Source of the DNA: Mastigocoleus testarum BC008
GTDB lineage: Bacteria; Cyanobacteriota; Cyanobacteriia; Cyanobacteriales; Nostocaceae
Length of the DNA: 41,750 nucleotides
Assembly (NCBI RefSeq): GCF_001456025.1
Contig: NZ_LMTZ01000153.1
Coordinates: 20,205-61,954 of the forward strand
Direction: 5' to 3'
The position numbers and the translations under genes are program-made. Under the pieces are notes generated by a model that had not been told where the DNA came from, ran no database searches, and was given only the letters and a program-made list of their open reading frames with translations. Below are positions 8,269-16,094 of the stretch, piece by piece; the first letter of the stretch is position 1; every line of letters begins with the position of its first letter.

Positions 8269-9354
8269 ATGAAAATAAAGCAGATTTTTGTCTCTGGGAT
8301 TCGTAATACTCTTGCTTTGAGCATCGCATCGACCACAATTGGAGGAACAATATTAGGGATTGCAATTTCTTCCTCTGACGCACAAACAGCAGTTCTCAAC
8401 AGTAAAAATCCTACCAGTCAGATAAATCTTCGCTTAGCACCTAGCACCCTATCCGATGCTGTTGATTACGGTAGATCTGGCGATCGGGTAATCATCCGCA
8501 ATAATACAGAGGGAATGGATGGCTTTACTTGGTACTATGTCAAGTTACAGGAAACTGGTATCACTGGTTGGGTCAGAGGTGATTTAGTTGCGAGGGGAAA
8601 CCGGGATAAAAGTGTCGAACACAGAAGTAACATTATTCCTATCCCACCGGAAAATTACAATGGAATAAATAGACAAGGAATAAATACTTCAAGTTCTAGA
8701 TATATAAACCCAACAGTAAATAGTTATAGAAAAGAACAAAATTATCAACAAGCTTACATCACACCAAATATATATACACCTGAAGAAATTAATTATTTTC
8801 TTGAAATAGCACTTGGTGCTGAATTTTCTGCAGGTTCCAATCTGATCAGAAAATGGGATAGGGATTTAAGAATTAAAATCATCGGTTCCCCAACCCCTGA
8901 AGACTTAAATACTTTGAAAAGCGTAATTAATGAAATTAATAGTTTAGTATCCGGAATAAAATTGAATATAGTTGACAATAAACCGAATGTAAAAATTCAT
9001 TTTGTTCCCGTATCTCAGTTTCGGCGGTACGAACCTAATTATCAACCAGGAAATTATGGCTATGCTTGGACTAACTGGAATCAAAATAATACTATAAATA
9101 GTGCAAACATTTTGATCGCAAGTGCTGGGGTAAATCAACAAGAACGATCGCACTTAATTAGAGAAGAATTGACCCAATCTTTGGGACTTCTAAGAGATTC
9201 TTATAAATATAAAAATAGTATTTTTTATCAACCTTGGACTGACACAAATAGATATTCTCAAATTGATAAAAAAGTTATACAAATACTCTATCAACCACAA
9301 ATTCGTCCTGGAATGACTAAATCGCAGGTTATAAATTTTTTTAAAAGAACTTAA
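8269..9354 (+). CDS. Exported SH3b-domain protein with DUF2927-like C-terminal region
   Basis: A 361-residue protein with a signal peptide (hydrophobic stretch about residues 14-34, then S-D-A-Q). A bacterial SH3 domain spans about residues 43-103 (INLRLAPS ... GWVRGDLV). A low-complexity Asn/Tyr-rich linker (about 110-165) leads to a C-terminal domain resembling DUF2927, with the pattern H-L-I-R-E-E-L-T-Q-S-L-G-L near residue 297. In that family this H-x-x-x-E-E segment recalls a metallopeptidase-like helix, though activity is unproven. The start has AGGA 5 bases upstream. Export plus SH3b suggests binding to cell wall peptides. It converges on the T4SS-like cluster; whether it helps that machine cross peptidoglycan is speculation. 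Confidence 0.7.
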   Translation: MKIKQIFVSGIRNTLALSIASTTIGGTILGIAISSSDAQTAVLNSKNPTSQINLRLAPSTLSDAVDYGRSGDRVIIRNNTEGMDGFTWYYVKLQETGITGWVRGDLVARGNRDKSVEHRSNIIPIPPENYNGINRQGINTSSSRYINPTVNSYRKEQNYQQAYITPNIYTPEEINYFLEIALGAEFSAGSNLIRKWDRDLRIKIIGSPTPEDLNTLKSVINEINSLVSGIKLNIVDNKPNVKIHFVPVSQFRRYEPNYQPGNYGYAWTNWNQNNTINSANILIASAGVNQQERSHLIREELTQSLGLLRDSYKYKNSIFYQPWTDTNRYSQIDKKVIQILYQPQIRPGMTKSQVINFFKRT

Positions 9355-9429
9355 GAGTTGATAATAAAAACATTTAACAGGAAGGACTATTTGGTTGTTT
9401 TCATTACAGCAATAGTTACTAATTTCAAT

Positions 9430-9477
9430 CCTATAGCAATCATATTTGATTTTCGTAAATGATTTAGGATTGCTATA
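9430..9477. terminator. Inverted repeat between convergent genes
   Basis: Arms CTATAGCAATC (9430-9440) and GATTGCTATAG (9467-9477) form an 11-base perfect stem with a 26-base loop, midway between two convergent genes. A bidirectional transcription stop is plausible; TTTAATT follows on the plus side. The same sequence type is also common as an interspersed cyanobacterial repeat, so this could simply be a repeat. Confidence 0.4.
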
Positions 9478-9510
9478 GTTTAATTAAAAACATATTCACT
9501 GTGAAGCAGC

Positions 9511-10086
9511 TTACTGATCGATTCGTACGCAAGGATTTTCGCTAGAAGATGGAGGATCGGAAAAAACAGCCATAGTATTGTATTCTGGCATTCCGTCTCC
9601 ATAAATCACGCGAAAAGTATATAATTTTCTCCTACCTCCTCCTTCCGTGACCACAGTTAACAGAGTTTTGGAATTATTACTTCGAGGGGGAAGACCGGGA
9701 ATATCGAGTTTTTCAATCCGTCGCATGTGAATTACGCTAGCTGCTGAATTTTCACAATCTCCTCCTTCTTGTCCGCCAAAATTCACACACATGGGACCAT
9801 CAAAATCTAAGGTGACCTCTGAGGGATCGTCTAACCAAACTTTTTTGATAGTTTCACCTGCGGGAATAAAGCTTAAATTTGTACCGTTTTGATACCAAAC
9901 TTTTACACTGGGTATTGCTCCTCCCAAACCCTGTGCTTGACATGAAAAAATGGAACGGAGAACAGCATTATTAGCAAGTACACGATTGGTAACGCACAAT
10001 CCTACTGTTAAAAAAAGTAGAGATGTTAATGGGAGAAAATAAGAACTTTTGACGATATTCCGGCAAAAATTAATGTATTCTTTCAT
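9511..10086 (-). CDS. VirB9/TrbG/TraK-like T4SS core protein (putative)
   Basis: A 191-residue exported protein (signal peptide to about residue 38, V-L-A-N). The mature part has the pattern of the VirB9 N-terminal domain: a stretch like SFIPAGETIKKVWLDDPSEV and, later, TLLTVVTEGGGRRKLYTFRV, matching the 'PxGExI...LGDPS' and 'TNLxVxT...YxFxL' layout of that family. VirB9 proteins form the periplasmic/outer-membrane ring with VirB10. This one is shorter than typical VirB9 and ends without a clear C-terminal outer-membrane domain, resembling only the inner half. I prefer the ATG at 10086, which has AGGTG upstream, over the GTG at 10095. It is the last gene of the minus-strand T4SS-like cluster, 209 bases after the VirB10 gene. 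Confidence 0.55.
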   Translation of the reverse strand: MKEYINFCRNIVKSSYFLPLTSLLFLTVGLCVTNRVLANNAVLRSIFSCQAQGLGGAIPSVKVWYQNGTNLSFIPAGETIKKVWLDDPSEVTLDFDGPMCVNFGGQEGGDCENSAASVIHMRRIEKLDIPGLPPRSNNSKTLLTVVTEGGGRRKLYTFRVIYGDGMPEYNTMAVFSDPPSSSENPCVRIDQ

Positions 10087-10295
10087 CGGCTGCACCTAGA
10101 TTCTGCCCTGTATTTTCCTGGGATTTATTTACTGAACAATTATTTTTTCTAAGTTAGAATTATTCATCAATAATTTCGTTACGTTAGGATACACCCAACT
10201 GTGCCCTCATTCAAAGTATATTTTTGATGTAAAACTCCTTTATTTAAAATTGAACTTCCTTAAACAATAAACTCAAATTGCCTCAGCACTACAAA

Positions 10296-11888
10296 CTACA
10301 AGCGAACTTCTTGGTTGACATAAACCTCAACTTCTTTACCTGCTTTGAGAAACCAAATATCACTTTTTCGATTTATGCGCGAAATTGCTTGTTGGTTGCG
10401 ACGAGTAACTTGGGGAACTAAACTTCTCATCCCACCTTCTAAAATTCCAGCCGTGATGTTGGGATCGTTATTATTAGTTTCTGAAAAAACAGCACCTTCG
10501 TCACGAACAATTCTAGTTTCAGTGCGGTTAAATAATTGAGCTGCTCTTCCCAATCCACCCAAACCAAATGTTAGCGCATCCCTTCCAGCAATCGATGAAC
10601 CCTTGTTGGGATAACTCTTAGCCATTAAAGGTTTACCTTCAGGAGCGCGAATTGTTAGAGCATTTGGTGATAGACTTTTTTCAATTAATTCATCTTTATC
10701 TTTAACTAACAATTTGGTGACATTAAGTCGCATTAAACCTCTGTCTGATATTGAACTGACTTGAGTTAGAATTTCGCTACCTGCGGGTACTATAACCTCA
10801 CCATCTCTTGCTTTGAGTGGTTCTTCTAAACGTACGACAAATACATTGTTGTCTGTGCTAGAGTTATCACTATTTCCGCTACTTCTACTTCTACTTCTAC
10901 TTCTCCCCCGGGATTTTGTTGTTTCGCCAAAAATAGCGGTTGCAATTACGGCTTCAGCACTACTACCAACAACTGTACGTTTACCACTTCCCGATCTTCT
11001 TGATGTACTTGGTTTTGGCGTTACCTTTGATTTCGGACGACTGACGAGGGGTTCAACTTTTCTTTTTGGTGCAGATGCTGTTTTTACAGTATTTTGCTTG
11101 CTAATATCTTGAGTCACCATCCCATAACTACCCAACTTCGCCAATTTTTGCCATTTCTGCATTGGATCTGGATCTGGTGTTGGATCTGGTGTTGCTACTG
11201 GTTGTGGGGGTGGAGGTTCTGGAAGTGCAGGTTGAGTTTGATTAATCTCAACAGGTCGGGGTTCTCGTATTACTCGGGTAATAACCTCAGGTGGAGAAAT
11301 ATTTTGTGTAGGTTTGGGGGGTTTCGGTGGTGAAGGTTTATTTACAACTTCAGGTTTTGGTTTGTTTCTTCTAAGTTGTTGTTGTGCATTTTTGACTGCT
11401 TCTGCTTGTTTCGCAAGCGCAAGTTTGGTTTTGAGTGTATCTACTTCTGTTTCTAGTTGTTCGAGACGATTTGGGGTTTTAACTTGAGGTGGTTGAACAG
11501 TAACATTTTTTTTAACTTGCTGTTTTCCACCCCCACCCATAATTTGTGATAAAAATCCTCCAGCAAATAGGACAGCTACTAAAGTACTAGCACCAACTAA
11601 ACCAGCTTTTGCAAAAGGATTTGCAGACAGGGATTGTTTGGTACGAACTGAGTTTGGATCTGGAGTTTCTTTGCTGACTTCTATTCGTTGGTTTTCTGAT
11701 ATCGCTTCTGTTAGGGATGTTTCCTTGATTTGGGAACTGGGTGATGTTACTTCTTCTTCTAAACCAACTAACTTGGCGATACGCGATTCCCATTCAGAAA
11801 TATCTGTACTTGAAGGAGAATTGTCAATATCGGTCACAGTTGAATTTCGGGAAGATACAGGGGTAGAGATTTGATTTTTTGGCTTCAT
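10296..11888 (-). CDS. virB10: VirB10/TrbI-like T4SS protein
   Basis: A 530-residue bitopic protein with the VirB10 architecture. A cytoplasmic Ser/Thr/Glu-rich tail (1-90) is followed by one membrane helix (about 94-116) and a coiled coil (about 139-175). A Pro-rich periplasmic linker with P-D-P-T-P-D-P-D-P repeats and an Arg-Ser repeat tract come next, then the conserved C-terminal beta domain with RLEEPLKARDGEVIVPAGSE and the SSISDRGLMRLNVTKLL stretch. VirB10 links inner and outer membranes and senses ATP use by the motors. The Arg-Ser tract comes from a short hexanucleotide repeat around 10880-10905, just before the conserved domain. It lies between the second VirB8-like gene (43-base gap) and the VirB9-like gene, the expected company. 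Confidence 0.75.
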   Translation of the reverse strand: MKPKNQISTPVSSRNSTVTDIDNSPSSTDISEWESRIAKLVGLEEEVTSPSSQIKETSLTEAISENQRIEVSKETPDPNSVRTKQSLSANPFAKAGLVGASTLVAVLFAGGFLSQIMGGGGKQQVKKNVTVQPPQVKTPNRLEQLETEVDTLKTKLALAKQAEAVKNAQQQLRRNKPKPEVVNKPSPPKPPKPTQNISPPEVITRVIREPRPVEINQTQPALPEPPPPQPVATPDPTPDPDPMQKWQKLAKLGSYGMVTQDISKQNTVKTASAPKRKVEPLVSRPKSKVTPKPSTSRRSGSGKRTVVGSSAEAVIATAIFGETTKSRGRSRSRSRSSGNSDNSSTDNNVFVVRLEEPLKARDGEVIVPAGSEILTQVSSISDRGLMRLNVTKLLVKDKDELIEKSLSPNALTIRAPEGKPLMAKSYPNKGSSIAGRDALTFGLGGLGRAAQLFNRTETRIVRDEGAVFSETNNNDPNITAGILEGGMRSLVPQVTRRNQQAISRINRKSDIWFLKAGKEVEVYVNQEVRL

Positions 11889-11931
11889 AGTTAAGTTCTT
11901 ATTGATTTAGTTAATTTCTTATTTGTTTACT

Positions 11932-12627
11932 TTACATTTTTTTACTTGTAGAACATTTTTTATCTTTTAGTTCGCAGATATTATAAATTTCTAGCCTTGC
12001 TTCCCGTAAGCCACTAATTGCTAAATTAGCTGGTATCCCTGATTGATCTGCAGTGGCTTTAGTTGTTTCTATTGCTCGTACAAAAATCTGTTTATTAAAA
12101 GGAATAGAAGTACCTGTTTTTTCTGCGCCTTTAAAAGTTAAATAATTTGCATAAATATCGACTTTCCAGTTCCCCTTACTAACTTCTTCTGGTTGGGATA
12201 TTCTTGCGATCGCTAGAACATTTTCTGTATTTCGCAAATTCCTATCTAACCCATAGTCGAAGCCCATATTATTATTCTTAGAATTTAATTTTTGCCTCAA
12301 ATCTTCACTTAGTAGTGGAGAAGTTATTTCCTTAATTAAGCTTGGAGGTAAATTATTGGAAGAAGTTAATATTAAAGTCATAGCTTCACCCACAAAGCGA
12401 CGAATAGTTTGTTGATTGCGTTCTAAATTATCGGTAGCAGCTACTGCAATTGTTCGACCATCAACTAATTGAACTAAGGTTTCCGGCAAGGTTTTACGTT
12501 TTACCTGCTGCAGCATTGTGTTATGGAACATTAATATCAGCACCGTGAACAAATGTAAGCTAAAAGTTCCAATAACAAATAAAGGAATAAGATTATTATT
12601 ATTTTTTTTAGGATTTAAAGAACGCAT
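11932..12627 (-). CDS. VirB8/TraE-like protein, copy 2 (putative)
   Basis: A 231-residue protein with one N-terminal membrane helix (about residues 14-34) and a periplasmic domain, as in VirB8/TrbF/TraE inner-membrane components. The identification rests on topology and position before VirB10 rather than on a diagnostic motif. It is clearly a paralogue of the neighbouring 267-residue protein. Both share TFSLHL in the helix, then [LF]VQLV[DN]G, a QTIRRFV/EAIRQFV segment, NNLPP/GNLPP, a W-[KR]-V-x-I-x-A-N stretch, IPFNK, and LEIY near the end. The start is ATG. The gap to the upstream paralogue is 312 bases, to VirB10 43 bases. Confidence 0.5.
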   Translation of the reverse strand: MRSLNPKKNNNNLIPLFVIGTFSLHLFTVLILMFHNTMLQQVKRKTLPETLVQLVDGRTIAVAATDNLERNQQTIRRFVGEAMTLILTSSNNLPPSLIKEITSPLLSEDLRQKLNSKNNNMGFDYGLDRNLRNTENVLAIARISQPEEVSKGNWKVDIYANYLTFKGAEKTGTSIPFNKQIFVRAIETTKATADQSGIPANLAISGLREARLEIYNICELKDKKCSTSKKM

Positions 12628-12939
12628 TTGATATGCTCCAATCGACCCAAGTTTTTGTAATTTATAGTAGTAAGTATATAGTTAGGAGATTAGATTTTAC
12701 TGAGAATAGAACAAAGAACAGGGAACGAGGAACAGAGGGGTAAGAAAAATTACCTAAATCAAAAGCTTAGTACTAATCTCAATGGAAATAATCATATCAA
12801 ATACAAAGCTTTGGTTTTTTAATGATTCAGACTTAAATAATTTAAATTTAAAGTGCTAAATTTAAATAAAATCAAACTTCAAGTTACACTTAAACTCAAA
12901 CCCAGACTCAAAATTTAAATATTGATGGGAAATTTGAAA
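12628..12939. other. Gap between the two VirB8-like genes
   Basis: A 312-base gap inside the otherwise compact minus-strand cluster. It is AT-rich with several ATTTAAATTT-type sequences (12835-12925) and a purine-rich patch at 12705-12745. No ORF, hairpin terminator or structured RNA is convincing. It could hold an internal promoter for the downstream VirB8-2/VirB10/VirB9 genes. Confidence 0.4.
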
Positions 12940-13743
12940 CTAAAATTTTACTTTACAGCGCAACCATCTTTGTTTCGCTGTTTTATCATATTCATCAGTC
13001 AGACATAAATCGCGAATTTCATAGATTTCTAAGCTATCCGAACGCACGCTATAAATAGCTTGTTGTAAATCTGTAATTTGCTGTGTCAAAGGATGTTTAA
13101 AACTATCTATTGATTGTACTATTACATCTTTATTAAAAGGGATTATAACTTTTTTATTGTCACGACCCTTAGTTTGGATTAGATTTGCAACGATTCCTAC
13201 TCGCCACTTATCCGGTGCAATTTTTTCTGGAGGATAGATTTGAGTAATATCTAACTTGGCTGACATTTTTCGTTCTGGTCGGTCGGAAAAGACCTCAGGT
13301 GGAGTCATTTCAGCAATTTGACTTAAAAAACCTTTACGAAAATCCTCTGCGAATGCAAAACTAGCCAACCAACTACTAGTCGCAACTCTTTTAACACCTC
13401 CGGATGGTGTCTTAATTAAAATTCCCAAATCAGATTGAGGTTTTGAAACTTGTTCAATAGTTCGGGGAGGTAAATTTCCCGACCAGTTAAAAATTGACAC
13501 CATTGTTTTACTAACAAATTGGCGGATTGCTTCTGGTTCCCTAGCCAGAGTGTCTATGGTTTTTATCGGCTTCCCATTGACTAATTGTACGAAAGTAGGC
13601 GGCTTTTGCAGACTTAACTGTCGAACAGTAAATCCTTGCAGAATTAAAATAAATAAAGTCAATAAATGTAAACTGAATGTTGCGATCGCAAATACAGCGA
13701 GAACATTTACTACTTGTTTTTTTTGTTTTAGTAGTTGCACCAT
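12940..13743 (-). CDS. VirB8/TraE-like protein, copy 1 (putative)
   Basis: A 267-residue protein with one membrane helix near the N-terminus (about residues 15-36, FAIATFSLHLLTLFILIL) and a periplasmic remainder. It is the longer paralogue of the protein at 11932-12627: the same blocks are present in the same order (FVQLVNGKPI, EAIRQFVSKTM, GNLPPRTIEQ, DKWRVGIVANLI, IPFNKDVIV, DSLEIYEI). An insertion of about 35 residues after the NLPP block includes a hydrophobic patch. VirB8-like proteins nucleate T4SS assembly in the inner membrane. The assignment is from topology and gene order after VirB6; an unrelated cyanobacterium-specific component cannot be excluded. The gap to the VirB6-like gene is 89 bases of repetitive sequence. 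Confidence 0.5.
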   Translation of the reverse strand: MVQLLKQKKQVVNVLAVFAIATFSLHLLTLFILILQGFTVRQLSLQKPPTFVQLVNGKPIKTIDTLAREPEAIRQFVSKTMVSIFNWSGNLPPRTIEQVSKPQSDLGILIKTPSGGVKRVATSSWLASFAFAEDFRKGFLSQIAEMTPPEVFSDRPERKMSAKLDITQIYPPEKIAPDKWRVGIVANLIQTKGRDNKKVIIPFNKDVIVQSIDSFKHPLTQQITDLQQAIYSVRSDSLEIYEIRDLCLTDEYDKTAKQRWLRCKVKF

Positions 13744-13832
13744 TTTGATTGGGAATTAGTGATTTGGGATTGGGGATCTGCGACTGGGGTTAGCAAAGCG
13801 TCACGCTAACGCCAACAGCTAACTCTCAATCT

Positions 13833-14873
13833 CTAAACTTTTTCACTGACCCAAGAGCTTGTGTTACTGATTGCGTTAAAAACAGCAAATCCCCCTGAAG
13901 CTGCAATTAACAAAGATAAAATCGGTGCTAAAACTCCCAGGAAAATCATAAACCACATCAAGTCTACATTGGTATTAGGATTTGAAGATGTTCCATTTAC
14001 GATCGCACTTGAAGTTAAAATTGCAATAATGTTGAAAGAAATTTTGGCAATTCCCATAGCGATAAATCCTGTAACCCATGCAAATATTGGTTTTCCAGCT
14101 ACAGGTAATAATGAACCACCCACAGCTAACGGACCCAATGCTGCCACAAGTAACATTGTAACTTCTATCAAGTTTTGAAAAGCAGACTGTAAAGAAATCA
14201 GAAAGCTTTTTATACTTGGTTGAATAGTGGAACCAAGGAGAGAATTAAAGGCAAATTCTGAAACATTATTAGGATTTAAGGTAATTTGATTAACCTGTTC
14301 TTCCAACCTTACAATCCAAGGACGATCGCCATATAAATCTCGGTATTCTTGCCAAAGAGTATCAGTTTTTTCAGTTGCCTTAGTAAAACACTGAACCCTC
14401 TGTTCGCCAGATAAAGATTGACAAGGACGCAAAAAAGAAGCTACAACCTCTTCGGCGACGCTCATACTTAATGCTTGTTGATAATATTGGTCTGCATCTC
14501 CAATTCTTACCACCTGTTGATTAATACTATTAATGTAATTTCTAACACCTAAAGTTAAGCTAGAAAGAACTGAACCATTACCAGTATTAGTTAATAATAG
14601 AACTACAATAAACGGCCAAATCAAACTCGATATAGGGCGGGAGTATTCGCTGTAAATTAAATCTTTAAGCCACTGCATCATAAAAAATAGCAGGGTACCC
14701 ACCGCAAAAAAAACGCCAAGATTTGTTAAGGAACCATATAAATTTTCACTGCTATTATTTTGCAATAAATTTAACCATTGTTCGTCCCAAGCTTCAGCGA
14801 TACTACGTGCAGTTGTTGCACCATCACCAATAATTTCATCAACACCAGTTTGAGCCAATATCTTGATATACAT
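13833..14873 (-). CDS. VirB6/TrbL-like polytopic inner-membrane protein
   Basis: A 346-residue membrane protein without a signal peptide. Two hydrophobic segments lie at about residues 52-97, then a polar loop of roughly 130 residues with a Cys pair (about 179 and 190), then three to four strongly hydrophobic segments (about 235-340) rich in Gly, Ala and Ile. This layout, with a large central loop and a Gly/Ala-rich C-terminal membrane bundle, is that of VirB6/TrbL, the inner-membrane channel subunit of T4SS. It sits between the VirB5-like and VirB8-like genes, the VirB6 slot in the canonical order. The upstream gap (14874-15105) is filled with repeats. Confidence 0.65.
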   Translation of the reverse strand: MYIKILAQTGVDEIIGDGATTARSIAEAWDEQWLNLLQNNSSENLYGSLTNLGVFFAVGTLLFFMMQWLKDLIYSEYSRPISSLIWPFIVVLLLTNTGNGSVLSSLTLGVRNYINSINQQVVRIGDADQYYQQALSMSVAEEVVASFLRPCQSLSGEQRVQCFTKATEKTDTLWQEYRDLYGDRPWIVRLEEQVNQITLNPNNVSEFAFNSLLGSTIQPSIKSFLISLQSAFQNLIEVTMLLVAALGPLAVGGSLLPVAGKPIFAWVTGFIAMGIAKISFNIIAILTSSAIVNGTSSNPNTNVDLMWFMIFLGVLAPILSLLIAASGGFAVFNAISNTSSWVSEKV

Positions 14874-14914
14874 TTTTGGGGATTAGGGATTGAGGACAAG
14901 TCAAAAGTAAAAAG

Positions 14915-15114
14915 TCATTAGCGTTCGCCGCAGGCGCATCTCAGCGTGTCCGTAGGACATAAGTCAAAAAATAATTGACCAATTAACCATTACTCCTTAC
15001 TTGTTACTTACTTGTTACTCATTACTTGTTACTCATTACTTATTACTTATTACTCATTACTTATTACTCATTACTCATTACTTATTACTTATTACTTATT
15101 ACTTATTACTCATT
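14915..15114. repeat. Palindromic patch plus TTACTTA/TTACTCA heptamer tract
   Basis: Between the VirB6-like and VirB5-like genes. Positions 14921-14962 hold a GC-richer palindromic repeat (CGCCGCAGGCG, GTCCGTAGGAC), and 14989-15114 hold a long run of heptamers of the ATTACTN type. The heptamers run right up to the VirB5-like stop codon, which the repeat supplies. Such tracts are typical short tandem repetitive sequences of heterocystous cyanobacteria. Confidence 0.8.
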
Positions 15115-15879
15115 TTCTTCTCTACCAAATAAATCTGATTGGGAACTAGCTCTTAAAAGTCTAGCAACAGATGCAGCTGAGTCAACGCGACGCGCATTAT
15201 TTGCTTCTTCTACTTGTTGGGAAATATTTGCCAAGTTTAAATTAGAATACTGTAGATATTGATTTTGTTTAATATTTTGACCTAAAGATTCTGCAATCAT
15301 TCTTGATTGCTGTCTATTAATTTGCAGTTGTAGATTAGTTTGATTTGAAATTAATCGTCCTAGAAAATTTTGACCGGTTGCTGCTTGACCTAAACCAGCT
15401 AATTGATTGAGAATATTTTGATTATTTTCACGCGCTTCATCAGCTTCGCGATCAATATTTTCGATGACATTTTGAACAGTTTCTAGCTTTATTTGTAATC
15501 TTTCTTGTCCTTTAACACCGAAGTATGATTCTGTCGCAGCACGGGTCAGTTGACGTTCGATTTCATTTCCAATTAACTTACCTTGAACTGCTGGATTATT
15601 TTCAAAAATGTCAGAAAGTGAATTATCTGTTACGTCTTGAACGACCTGTTGTCTTACATCAATTGGATTGGGTAAATTGAGTGCACCTGTAGAATTATTA
15701 ATTGCGGTAAAACTTCCTTCTCCTGCAGGATTTACAGTTTCGTCAATATTATTTGTTAAATAATCTTGAAAATCGACAGCGTAGTTTTGAAAATCTGTCC
15801 ATATATATCCCAATCGCGCCATCGCTGGTAAGCTGACTAAAAATGTAAAACAGATAGTTAAAAAAGCAGTTTTTCGCAT
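15106..15879 (-). CDS. VirB5/TrbJ-like exported helical protein (putative)
   Basis: A 257-residue protein with a signal peptide (cleavage near A-M-A-R, residue 22) and a mature part dominated by helices rich in Gln, Asn, Glu and Ala, especially residues 105-245. VirB5/TrbJ pilus-tip proteins have this form: exported, helical, low similarity. Position immediately after VirB4 and before VirB6 is the usual VirB5 slot. No specific motif proves it. Its last codons and stop run into the heptamer repeat tract at 15113, so the C-terminal Glu-Asn-Glu may be repeat-derived. No clear ribosome-binding site precedes the ATG. Confidence 0.5.
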   Translation of the reverse strand: MRKTAFLTICFTFLVSLPAMARLGYIWTDFQNYAVDFQDYLTNNIDETVNPAGEGSFTAINNSTGALNLPNPIDVRQQVVQDVTDNSLSDIFENNPAVQGKLIGNEIERQLTRAATESYFGVKGQERLQIKLETVQNVIENIDREADEARENNQNILNQLAGLGQAATGQNFLGRLISNQTNLQLQINRQQSRMIAESLGQNIKQNQYLQYSNLNLANISQQVEEANNARRVDSAASVARLLRASSQSDLFGREENE

Positions 15880-15913
15880 AATTTATTAGTATTTATAATT
15901 TGTTAATTTTTAA

Positions 15914-16006
15914 TAGGTAATAGGTAATTGGTAATTGGTAATGGGTAATTGGTAATTGGTAATGGGTAATTGGTAATTGGTAATGGGTAATTGGTAATTG
16001 GTAACT
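15914..16006. repeat. GGTAATT/GGTAATG heptamer tract
   Basis: About 13 tandem heptamers GGTAATN, arranged in a higher-order 21-base period (two GGTAATT then one GGTAATG), in the gap between the VirB4 and VirB5-like genes. A second repetitive patch at 16020-16085 follows (CCAATCCCTAATCCCC-type sequence and the palindrome GCCGCAAGGCGGC). No coding potential. Confidence 0.9.
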
Positions 16007-16094
16007 CAATTTTTCATTCCTAGTCGCCAATCCCTAATCCCCAGTCGCCAGTCCCCATATGCCGCAAGGCGGCACGCAGTGCTATCCCCAATCC

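Noticed and set aside
10813..11333. Leucine- and tryptophan-rich frames opposite the VirB10 gene
   Set aside because: They are antisense shadows of the Arg-Ser and Pro-rich repeats of the VirB10 linker.
14989..16006. Regular short repeats suggesting a CRISPR array
   Set aside because: The unit is a 7-base tandem word with no unique spacers, and no cas genes are present; these are cyanobacterial short tandem repeats.
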